Shown here in pieces: positions 33,744 to 41,430 of a DNA stretch of 64,000 nucleotides. The notes beneath the pieces were generated by a model. It saw only the letters and a program-made list of their open reading frames with translations. It made no database searches and was not told the origin of the DNA. Numbering within the stretch: the stretch's first letter is position 1; each line of letters begins with the position of its first letter. This DNA comes from Nocardioides luteus. GTDB taxonomy: Bacteria > Actinomycetota > Actinomycetes > Propionibacteriales > Nocardioidaceae. The stretch covers positions 1 through 64,000 of the forward strand of contig NZ_JZDQ02000009.1 in NCBI RefSeq assembly GCF_000960475.2, in the 5' to 3' direction. Made by a program: the position numbers and the translations under genes.

Positions 33744-35828
33744 ATGACTTGGGTCACCTGGAGGACTGCGACGGCCACGGCGGCGGTGACGGTCGCCGCG
33801 CTCGGACTCGCGGCGGCACCGCCTTCGGCGAGCGGAGCGACGACCGTCCCGTCGAGCACAGCACGGGCCACGACCGACCGAGGCGAGGACTTCCTGGTCG
33901 GCCGTGGCATCGCCGACGTCACGGGTGAGGTCGCCGAGACCGGGATGATGGGCTACGCCGACATCAGCCAGGTCAGCAGCGGCCTGCACATGCGGCAGCG
34001 CGCCCGGGCCTTCGTGATCGCCGACCCGGAGTCGGGCGAGCGCGTGGTCCACGTCCTCGCCGACGCCGGCATGATCTTCCAGAGCGTCCGCGACGCCGTG
34101 CTGGCGAAGCTCGAGCAGCGCTACGGCGACACCTACACCGAGCGCAACGTGATGTTGACGGCCACCCACACCCACTCGGCGCCCGGCGGCTTCTCGCACC
34201 ACACGCTCTACAACATCACCACGCTCGGCTACCACGGCAAGACGTTCCGGGCGCTCGTCGACGGGATCGTCTCCTCGATCGAACGGGCGGACGCCGACCT
34301 CGCCCCGGCCGAGCTGAGCCTGTCGACCAGCGAGCTCACGAACGCCAACGTCAACCGCTCGAAGACGGCGTTCGACCGCAACCCGGAGGCCGACAAGGCG
34401 TACTTCCCCGGTGGCGTCGACACCCGGAGCACCACGCTCCAGGTCCACCGAGGCGGCGACCTCGACGGGGTGATCAACTGGTTCCCGGTCCACGCCACGA
34501 GCATGTCGACCAACAACACCCTGGTGAGCCCGGACAACAAGGGCTACGCCGAGTACGCCTGGGAGCGGCTGGCCAGCGGCGTCGACTACGTCGAGGACAG
34601 CGACGACCCCGACGTCGTCGCGTCCTTCGCTCAGACCAACTCCGGCGACATGTCGCCGAACCTCAATCTGCACCCCTCCGACGGCCCGACCACCGACCAG
34701 TTCGAGAACACCCGGATCATCGGCACCAGGACGTACGACGCCGCCCGCCGCGGGCTCGACGACGACCGCACCCTGACCGGAGGCGTCGACTCCCGGATCG
34801 TCTACGTCGACCTCGCGAACACCGCCGTACGTCCCGAGTTCACCCCCGACGGGAAGCCGCACACCACCTGCCCGGCCGCGCTCGGCGCGGCGTTCGCGGC
34901 AGGCAGCACCGAGGACGGCGGCGGCGGGCTGCCGATCTTCAAGGAGGGCAAGGACGGCGGCAACCCGGCGGTCGCCGCCATCTCCGAGGCGCTCTACACC
35001 GCGAGCCCGGCACTGCGCGCGTGCCAGGGGTCGAAGGAGATCCTGCTGCCCGTCGGACCGCTCGACATGGTGCAGCAGAAGCTGCCCGTGCAGCTGGTCC
35101 GGATCGGCGACCTCTACCTCGTCGGCATGCCCGCCGAGGTGACCGTGGTCTCCGGCCTCCGGCTGCGCCAGGCGGTCGCCGAGGCGGTCGGCACCGACAT
35201 CGACCACGTGCTCGTGCAGGGCTACGCGAACGCCTACGCGCACTACCTGACGACTCCGGAGGAGTACGACGCCAAGGAGTACGAGGGCGCCTCGACCCTC
35301 TTCGGGCGCTACGAGCTCCCGGCGTTCATGCAGACCGCGGCCGACCTCGGTGCCGCGATGCGGGACGGGGTCGACGTACCGCTCGGCGAGAAGGAGCGCG
35401 ACCGCAGCGCCGAGCAGTTCCCGTCGCTCCAGGGTGCGGTGGTGGCCGACGCACCACCCCTCGGAAAGGCGTACGGCGACGTGCTCACCGCGCCGGGGGC
35501 GACGTACCGTCCGGGCGAGCAGGTGAGCGTCACCTTCGCGGGCGCGCATCCGAACAACGACCTGAAGCACGGAGGCAGCTACCTCACGGTCGAGCAAAGC
35601 ACGCCGGACGGCTGGCGGCGGATCGCCGACGACGGCGACTGGTCGACGAAGTTCCACTGGGAGCGCTACGGCATCGCCGCGTCGAAGGTGACGATCGCCT
35701 GGGACGTACCTGACGACGTGGAGCCCGGCAGCTACCGGATCCGCTACTTCGGCGACGCCCGGAGCCTGCTCGGGAGCGTCCGGTCGATCAGCGGCACCAG
35801 CCCGACGTTCTCGGTGGTGGGCCGATGA
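33744..35828 (+). CDS. Secreted neutral/alkaline ceramidase
   Basis: A 694-residue protein with a Sec signal peptide (about 1-31, ending ASG-A). It matches neutral ceramidase from end to end: GRGIADVTGEVAETGMMGYAD at the start of the domain, TATHTHSAPGGFSHH (zinc His), NVNRSKTAFDRNP, the nucleophile motif NSGDMSPN near 310, and a C-terminal Ig-like domain (about 560-694). It hydrolyses ceramide to sphingosine and fatty acid outside the cell. The stop overlaps the sphingomyelinase start (ATGA). It is the first gene of a four-gene overlapped operon. Confidence 0.9.
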   Translation: MTWVTWRTATATAAVTVAALGLAAAPPSASGATTVPSSTARATTDRGEDFLVGRGIADVTGEVAETGMMGYADISQVSSGLHMRQRARAFVIADPESGERVVHVLADAGMIFQSVRDAVLAKLEQRYGDTYTERNVMLTATHTHSAPGGFSHHTLYNITTLGYHGKTFRALVDGIVSSIERADADLAPAELSLSTSELTNANVNRSKTAFDRNPEADKAYFPGGVDTRSTTLQVHRGGDLDGVINWFPVHATSMSTNNTLVSPDNKGYAEYAWERLASGVDYVEDSDDPDVVASFAQTNSGDMSPNLNLHPSDGPTTDQFENTRIIGTRTYDAARRGLDDDRTLTGGVDSRIVYVDLANTAVRPEFTPDGKPHTTCPAALGAAFAAGSTEDGGGGLPIFKEGKDGGNPAVAAISEALYTASPALRACQGSKEILLPVGPLDMVQQKLPVQLVRIGDLYLVGMPAEVTVVSGLRLRQAVAEAVGTDIDHVLVQGYANAYAHYLTTPEEYDAKEYEGASTLFGRYELPAFMQTAADLGAAMRDGVDVPLGEKERDRSAEQFPSLQGAVVADAPPLGKAYGDVLTAPGATYRPGEQVSVTFAGAHPNNDLKHGGSYLTVEQSTPDGWRRIADDGDWSTKFHWERYGIAASKVTIAWDVPDDVEPGSYRIRYFGDARSLLGSVRSISGTSPTFSVVGR

Positions 35829-36766
35829 GGTCCGCAGCGTTGGGCGTCGCGGCGGTATGTGCCGTCGCCGCCACGTTGCTGCCCGGCCCGACGGCTCCGG
35901 CGGCCTCGGCAGCGCCCCCGCCACCCGACCTGAGCATCCTCACCCACAACGTCGCGATGCTCCCGACGATCCTGGGTGGGAAGGCCAACGCCACCCGCGC
36001 CGGCCTGTTCGCGGAGGCCGACCACCTGCGCGGTCACGACGTGGTGGTGCTGGAGGAGGCGTTCGACAACGGCCCGTCGGACACCCTGAAGTCGCGCCTG
36101 TCCAGCCAGTATCCCCATCAGACGCCTGTCCTCGGCCGCTCCCGGTCGGGCTGGGACGAGACGCTCGGGTCCTACTCGTCGCTGACCCCCGAGGACGGCG
36201 GCGTGACGATCCTGAGCCGGTGGCCGATCACTCACCGCGTCCAGTACGTGTACGCCGACGGGTGCGGCGCCGACTGGTTCTCGAACAAGGGCTTCGTCTA
36301 CGCCCGGCTCGACGTCGACGGCCGTCCGGTGCATGTGGTCGGCACCCATGTTCAGGCCGAGGACTCGGCCTGCTTCGGTCGCGGCGCCGACGTCCGGGCC
36401 GAGCAGTTCGCCGAGCTCGACGGTTTCCTCGACGGGCTCGCGATCCCGGCCGACGAGCCGATCGTGATCACCGGCGACCTCAACGTGGTCAAGGACTCCC
36501 CGGAGTACGCCACCATGCTGACCGCGCTCGACGCCACCGCCCCGACCTTCGCCGGGCACCCCTACAGCTGGGACCCGGAGACCAACCCGCTGGCGAGCTC
36601 GGGCGGGCGGGAACAGCTCGACTACGTGCTGTTCCGGAGCGGCCACGCACAGCCTCGCGGATGGACGAACACCACCCTGACCCCGACGTCCCCGCCGTGG
36701 AGCTCCGGCGGCACGACCTACGCGGACTACTCCGACCACTATCCGGTCCTGGGAGGGACATCGTGA
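35825..36766 (+). CDS. Secreted sphingomyelinase C (endonuclease/exonuclease/phosphatase fold)
   Basis: A 313-residue protein with a signal peptide (about 1-29, ASAA-P). The DNase I-like fold carries LSILTHNVAML (metal Asn), VVLEEAFDN (metal Glu), VVGTHVQAED, ITGDLNVVKDSPEY (Asp, Asn) and the terminal catalytic SDHYPV. The pattern and length are those of bacterial neutral sphingomyelinase, which converts sphingomyelin to ceramide and phosphocholine, the substrate of the ceramidase upstream. A related phospholipase C is a weaker alternative. It is coupled by 4-nt overlaps on both sides. Confidence 0.87.
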   Translation: MRSAALGVAAVCAVAATLLPGPTAPAASAAPPPPDLSILTHNVAMLPTILGGKANATRAGLFAEADHLRGHDVVVLEEAFDNGPSDTLKSRLSSQYPHQTPVLGRSRSGWDETLGSYSSLTPEDGGVTILSRWPITHRVQYVYADGCGADWFSNKGFVYARLDVDGRPVHVVGTHVQAEDSACFGRGADVRAEQFAELDGFLDGLAIPADEPIVITGDLNVVKDSPEYATMLTALDATAPTFAGHPYSWDPETNPLASSGGREQLDYVLFRSGHAQPRGWTNTTLTPTSPPWSSGGTTYADYSDHYPVLGGTS

Positions 36767-38079
36767 CCTGGCAGAACTGGGCCGGCACCGAGCGGGTCAC
36801 CCCCGCTCGCGTGGCGACGCCCGCGACGACCGACGAGGTGGCGGCCGCCGTCAAGGAGTCCGCCCGCGACCGGCTGAAGGTCCGGATGATCGGCTCGGGG
36901 CACTCGTTCACGGGCGCGGCGGTCGCGCCCGGCGTACAGCTGCGGCCGGACCGGCTCGACGGGGTCCGCTCGGTCGACCGCGACTCCGGGCTGGTGACGG
37001 TCGACGCGGGCATCCCGCTGCACCGGCTCAACCCGATCCTGGCCGGGCACGGGCTGGCGATGGAGATCCTCGGCGACATCGACCGGCAGACCCTCGCCGG
37101 CGCGATCTCGACCGGCACCCACGGCAGCGGCGCCGCCTTCGGCAGCATCTCGACGCAGGTATGCGGCCTCGAGCTGGTGCTCGCCGACGGGTCGGTCGTG
37201 CAGTGCTCGGCGACCGAGCGGCCCGAGCTGTTCGAGGCCGCGCGGGTCTCCTTCGGCGCGCTCGGCGTGATCACCGCGGTGACGCTGCAGTGCGTGCCGC
37301 TCTACGCGCTGCGGGCGGTCGACGCGGCCGCGCCCCTGGAGGAGGTGCTCGACGGCGTCGACGAGCTGGTGGCCGCCAACGACCACTTCGAGTTCTTCTG
37401 GTTCCCACACACGACGACGGCCCTGACCAGGAAGTTTCAGCGGCTGCCCGGGGACACCGAGCTGCGCCCGATGAGCCGTTTCGTCCGCACCCTCGACGAC
37501 CGGATCGTCACCAACATCGGCTTCGAGGCGATGCTGCGCGTGGGCACCCGCTTCCCGCGCCTGGTTCCTGCGATCACCCGCTTCGTGACCAAGGCGATCT
37601 CCGCACGCGACTTCACCGACCTGGCTCCGAACGTGTTCGCCTCCGACCGGGACGTACGTTTCCGGGAGGGTGAGTACTTCGTGCCGCGCGACGCCCTCGT
37701 GCCGGCGCTGCGCGAGCTGAAGCGGTGGGTCGACACCCACGACGAGGCGGTGTCGTTCCCCTTCGAGGTCCGGTTCGTACGTCACGACGACATCTGGCTC
37801 TCGCCGGCCTACGAGCGGGACTCGGCCGTCGTCGCCTTCCATCAGTACCACCGGATGCCGCACGAACGCTGGTTCGGCATCTGCGAGGACGTGCTCGGCG
37901 CCGCCGGCGGCCGGCCGCACTGGGGCAAGATGCACCGGCTCGATGCGACGTCGCTCCGGGAGGTCTATCCACGCTTCGACGACTTCGTCGCGCTCCGCGA
38001 TCGGCTCGACCCGGCCGGCACCTTCGCCAACCCCTATCTGGACCGCGTGCTCGGCCCGGCACCGGAGGCCCGACGATGA
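36763..38079 (+). CDS. FAD-linked alditol/lactone-type oxidase (ALO family)
   Basis: A 438-residue flavoprotein with no signal peptide. The VAO-type FAD domain has IGSGHSFTG with H47 in the covalent-flavin position of alditol oxidase, then GDIDRQTLAGAISTGTHGSG and FGALGVITAVTL. The C-terminal D-arabinono-1,4-lactone oxidase domain ends in HWGKMHRLDAT and FDDFVALRDRLDPAGTFANPYL. Enzymes of this group oxidise primary alcohols of polyols or sugar lactones with O2. The GTG start overlaps the sphingomyelinase stop (GTGA), tying it to the sphingolipid genes. A sphingosine C1-hydroxyl substrate is my inference. Confidence 0.82.
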   Translation: MTWQNWAGTERVTPARVATPATTDEVAAAVKESARDRLKVRMIGSGHSFTGAAVAPGVQLRPDRLDGVRSVDRDSGLVTVDAGIPLHRLNPILAGHGLAMEILGDIDRQTLAGAISTGTHGSGAAFGSISTQVCGLELVLADGSVVQCSATERPELFEAARVSFGALGVITAVTLQCVPLYALRAVDAAAPLEEVLDGVDELVAANDHFEFFWFPHTTTALTRKFQRLPGDTELRPMSRFVRTLDDRIVTNIGFEAMLRVGTRFPRLVPAITRFVTKAISARDFTDLAPNVFASDRDVRFREGEYFVPRDALVPALRELKRWVDTHDEAVSFPFEVRFVRHDDIWLSPAYERDSAVVAFHQYHRMPHERWFGICEDVLGAAGGRPHWGKMHRLDATSLREVYPRFDDFVALRDRLDPAGTFANPYLDRVLGPAPEARR

Positions 38080-39284
38080 CTTTGACCCAGCGCTCCGGCC
38101 CTGCCCGTACGCCCTGGCCGGACCTGCTCGCCGCGACCGAGCACCTGGACCCGCCGTTCGCCGTCCTGGACGTGGCCGCGCTGCGTACCAACGCCCACCA
38201 GCTGGTCCGCCGCGCCGCCGGGAAGCCGATCCGGGTCGCCAGCAAGTCGATCCGGGTGCGCTCGGTGATCCGGGACGCGCTCGAGGTCCCGGGGATGTCC
38301 GGCATCCTCGCCTACACGTTGCCCGAGGCGCTCTGGCTGGCCGAGGAGCACAAGGACGTCGTCGTCGGCTACCCGACCATGCACCGCGAGGCGCTCCGTC
38401 GGCTGGCCAAGGACGAGGAGCTCGCCTCCCGGGTCACACTGATGGTCGACAGCCCCCGGCATCTCGACCTGACCGCCGCGATCGTCGGGCCGGACGGCCC
38501 TCCGATCCGGATCTGCCTCGAGCTGGACGTCTCGCTCCGGCTCGCGGGCGGCCGGCTCCACCTCGGCGCCCGCCGCTCCCCCGTGCATTCGCCGGAGGAC
38601 GCGGCCGCGCTGGCTCGTGCGGTCGCGGCCCACCCACGTTTCCAGCTGGTCGGCCTGATGGGCTACGAGGGCCAGATCGCGGGCATCGGCGACAACCAGC
38701 CGCACCTGAGCCGCTTCGCGGTCCGGGCGATGCAGCGCCGGTCGGCCGCCGAGCTCGCCGAGCGGCGGGCCGCCGCGGTCGCCGCCGTACGCAGCGTGGC
38801 GCCGCTGGAGTTCGTCAACGGTGGCGGCACCGGCAGCCTCGAGCTCACCGCTGCGGAGCCCGCGGTCACGGAGGTGGCCGCCGGGTCCGGGCTCCTGGCG
38901 CCGCGCCTGTTCGACTTCTACACCCGGTTCCACCCCCAGCCCGCGGCGTACTTCGTGCTCTCGGTCGTACGCCGCCCCTCGCCTCAGCACGCCACGGTGC
39001 TCGGCGGCGGCTGGATCGCCTCCGGCGCCGCCGGCAAGGACCGGCTGCCGACGCCGGTGTGGCCGCCGGGGCTGTCTCTGGTCGATCAGGAGGGCGCCGG
39101 CGAGGTGCAGACGCCGCTGGTGGGCGACCGGGTCGACGACCTCGACATCGGCGACCACGTCTGGTTCCGGCACACCAAGGCCGGCGAGCTCTCCGAGCAC
39201 GTCGACGAGATGGTGCTGGTCGACGGCGACCGGATCGTCGACGTGGTCCCCACCTACCGCGGCGAGGGAAAGACCTTCCTCTGA
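38076..39284 (+). CDS. Alanine-racemase-fold PLP enzyme, D-threonine aldolase/D-serine dehydratase-like
   Basis: A 402-residue fold-type III PLP protein. The N-terminal barrel binds PLP through K57 (RVASKSIRV). MGYEGQIAGIGDN lies in the barrel, and NGGGTGSLELT corresponds to the phosphate-binding region. The C-terminal D-Ser-dehydratase-like domain ends with HVWFRHTKAGELSEHVDEM. At the metal site known aldolases and dehydratases have H-x-D or H-x-C; here it is H366-T-K368. The family is commonly labelled amino acid deaminase/aldolase without proof. The ATGA overlap with the FAD oxidase gene implies that they act in sequence. Confidence 0.78.
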   Translation: MTLTQRSGPARTPWPDLLAATEHLDPPFAVLDVAALRTNAHQLVRRAAGKPIRVASKSIRVRSVIRDALEVPGMSGILAYTLPEALWLAEEHKDVVVGYPTMHREALRRLAKDEELASRVTLMVDSPRHLDLTAAIVGPDGPPIRICLELDVSLRLAGGRLHLGARRSPVHSPEDAAALARAVAAHPRFQLVGLMGYEGQIAGIGDNQPHLSRFAVRAMQRRSAAELAERRAAAVAAVRSVAPLEFVNGGGTGSLELTAAEPAVTEVAAGSGLLAPRLFDFYTRFHPQPAAYFVLSVVRRPSPQHATVLGGGWIASGAAGKDRLPTPVWPPGLSLVDQEGAGEVQTPLVGDRVDDLDIGDHVWFRHTKAGELSEHVDEMVLVDGDRIVDVVPTYRGEGKTFL

Positions 39285-39295
39285 CCGCCGGGCGG

Positions 39296-39895
39296 TCAGG
39301 AGCCCTGCACGACCAGCCCCAGCAGCTGGGTCGCCGCCAGGTCGATCGCCGCGCCGGCGGTCTCGGCGTCGCCCTCGTTGAGGTAGAGCAGGGTGAGGCC
39401 GTCCACGATCGCGGTCAGGTAGCGCGCCAGCACCGCCTCCTCGACCGCCCAGGTGACCCCGGTGCTGGCGGCCAGCGTCTCGATCACCTGGGTGTGCGCG
39501 TCCAGATAGGTGCGGTACTGCTTCCGCGCGAACTCGGCCAGGGCCGGGTTGCGGGTGGCGTACTGCGTCAGCTCGTACGTCACCCGGTGCTCGTCGGGGT
39601 TGTCCAGCACGTGCTGCCAGTAGGACGCCAGCCCACCCCGCAACTTCTCCTCCAGCGTCCCCGAGCCCTCGATGATCTCGAGCGCCGGCGCCAGCGTGTG
39701 GCTCGTGATCGTGGTGATCACCTGCTCCAGCAGCTCCTCCTTGGAGCGGAAGCAGTAGTGGAAGGCACCGAGCGCCATGTCCGCCTCGGCCACGATCGAG
39801 CGCGTCGTCGCCTGGGCGACCCCGTCGCGCGCCATCACCCGGATCGCGGCCTGCACCAACAACCGTCGACGCTCATCCGCTGACACCCTCACCAC
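39296..39895 (-). CDS. TetR-family transcriptional regulator
   Basis: A 199-residue TetR protein. The N-terminal HTH is LLVQAAIRVMARDGVAQATTRSIVAEADMALGAFHYCFRSKEELLEQV, and the rest is helical with a TetR_C-like segment (VTYELTQYATRNPALAEFARKQY). The start is uncertain; I use GTG 39895, with GTG 39892 and 39883 as alternatives. It converges on the PLP-enzyme gene with an 11-nt gap, so it is a candidate regulator of the sphingolipid operon, but no matching operator was found upstream of the ceramidase gene. Confidence 0.8.
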   Translation of the reverse strand: MVRVSADERRRLLVQAAIRVMARDGVAQATTRSIVAEADMALGAFHYCFRSKEELLEQVITTITSHTLAPALEIIEGSGTLEEKLRGGLASYWQHVLDNPDEHRVTYELTQYATRNPALAEFARKQYRTYLDAHTQVIETLAASTGVTWAVEEAVLARYLTAIVDGLTLLYLNEGDAETAGAAIDLAATQLLGLVVQGS

Positions 39896-39929
39896 GTGAC
39901 CAAGACTAGCGTCCAAGTCACAGACCGGG

Positions 39930-41420
39930 TCAGGTCAGGCCGAAGGTGCTGGAGCGGCGTCCCGGGGCGGAACCGACGGTGAGCGCACCCCGGTCGTGCT
40001 GGAGGTAGTCGCCGCGGTCCGTGGCCACCTGCAGCGAGATGCCGCCCTTGACCGGGATCCTGCGGAAGCTGGCCTCGGCAGCGTACGCCGGGCCCGGCTC
40101 GACCGGGTCGATCCGGACCGTGCCGCCGGTCACCCGGACATACCTGTCGGGGAAGTTGACCGACTGCAGCGACTCCGATCCGTCGCCCGCGAGCCCGGGG
40201 ACGAACCGGAACTGGCTGTCGGCGAGCTCCCGCGGGGCACGGTCCACCCGCACGGCGTAGTCGTAGTGGCGTACGAACGAGCCCGGCGCATCCAGCGGGG
40301 TGAGCCGCACGATCGGCCCGCCCTTCCCGACCGGCACGCCGAACATGGGGGTGCCGTCCTCGTGCCACACCACCTTCTGCACGCGCGCGTGCCGGTTCGG
40401 GTCGTAGAGAGGATCTCCGGTGATGTCGCGGTAGTCGCGGGCGTGGTAGACGAGGACGTCGGTCACCCCGTCCTCGGCGACCGTGAACGAGTTGTGCCCC
40501 GGGCCGTACTGGCCGGTCTGCGCGTTCGTCATGAACACCGGATCGGGGCTCTTGGTCCACGATGCCGGGTCGAGCAGGTCGGCGTCCGCGGACGCGGTGA
40601 GCAGGCCCATGCAGTAGCGCGCGTCGGTGGCGCTGGCCGAGAACGTCAGGAAGACACGGCCGTTGCGGACCAGCACGGCCGGGCCCTCGTTGACCTTGTA
40701 GCCCTGCACCTCCCAGCTGCGGGTCGGGGTTGCGATCCGCGCCGGGAAGGTGCTGATCGCGAACGGGGAGCTCATCTCGGCGATGTAGAGGCTGGTGTTG
40801 ACCGCGATCTCGGGCTCGCTCTGCGCCCAGACCAGGTAGCGGCGGCCGGCGTGCTCGAAGGTGGTGGCGTCGAGCGCGAAGCTCGCCCACGGCGTGACGA
40901 TCTGCCGCGGCGTGCCCCAGCCCGCAGGGTCACGCGGGTCGGCGAGCGTCGACTCCATGACGTACATCCGGATCCGGAAGACGTCGTCGGAGTCGCCGGC
41001 CGCGAAGTAGACGTACCAGCGGCCGTCGATGCGGTGCAGCTCCGGCGCCCAGATGTGGCCGCCCATCTTCCCGCTGGCCGGGCGGCGCCAGATGACCGAC
41101 TCCGCCGCGGTGGCGAGCCCGGCCAGCGAGGCCGACCCGCGGATCACCAGACGGTCGTACTCCGGCACGGAGCCGGTCAGGTAGTACATCCCGTCGACGG
41201 GCCGGGTGACGAACGGGTCGGCCCGGCGCTCGACCAGCGGGTTGAGGGTCGGCACGCCCCAGATCTCTGCGTCGCTGGGCATCGATCCCGCCGGGACGGC
41301 GACAGCTGGCGCGGCGTAGCCGGCGAGCGCGGCCGCTGCCCCGAGGCCGACCCCGGCCTGCAGGAGGTGACGCCTGCTGAGGCCGGCTCGGAGGGCGAGG
41401 TGGTTCAGGTGGTCGGACAT
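39930..41420 (-). CDS. Secreted GH43 family glycosidase with C-terminal AbfB (CBM42-like) domain
   Basis: A 496-residue Tat-exported protein (SRRHLLQAG near 15-23, then hydrophobic to about 43). The GH43 five-bladed propeller contains RADPFVTRPVDGMYYLTGS (catalytic base Asp), HIWAPELHRIDGRWYVYFAA and NEGPAVLVRNG (catalytic acid Glu). The C-terminal 140 residues are AbfB-like (FVRHYDYAVRVD, SLQSVNFPDRYVRV, ISLQVATDRGDYLQHD) and should bind arabinofuranose side chains. A role in arabinan or arabinoxylan hydrolysis is likely. It is the last gene of a three-gene minus-strand run, 10 nt after the GH51 gene. Confidence 0.85.
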   Translation of the reverse strand: MSDHLNHLALRAGLSRRHLLQAGVGLGAAAALAGYAAPAVAVPAGSMPSDAEIWGVPTLNPLVERRADPFVTRPVDGMYYLTGSVPEYDRLVIRGSASLAGLATAAESVIWRRPASGKMGGHIWAPELHRIDGRWYVYFAAGDSDDVFRIRMYVMESTLADPRDPAGWGTPRQIVTPWASFALDATTFEHAGRRYLVWAQSEPEIAVNTSLYIAEMSSPFAISTFPARIATPTRSWEVQGYKVNEGPAVLVRNGRVFLTFSASATDARYCMGLLTASADADLLDPASWTKSPDPVFMTNAQTGQYGPGHNSFTVAEDGVTDVLVYHARDYRDITGDPLYDPNRHARVQKVVWHEDGTPMFGVPVGKGGPIVRLTPLDAPGSFVRHYDYAVRVDRAPRELADSQFRFVPGLAGDGSESLQSVNFPDRYVRVTGGTVRIDPVEPGPAYAAEASFRRIPVKGGISLQVATDRGDYLQHDRGALTVGSAPGRRSSTFGLT

Positions 41421-41430
41421 GGGTGCTCCC

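Noticed and set aside
39296..39895. TetR protein as proven regulator of the sphingolipid operon
   Set aside because: It is only adjacent by convergence; no matching palindrome was found upstream of the ceramidase gene at 33744.
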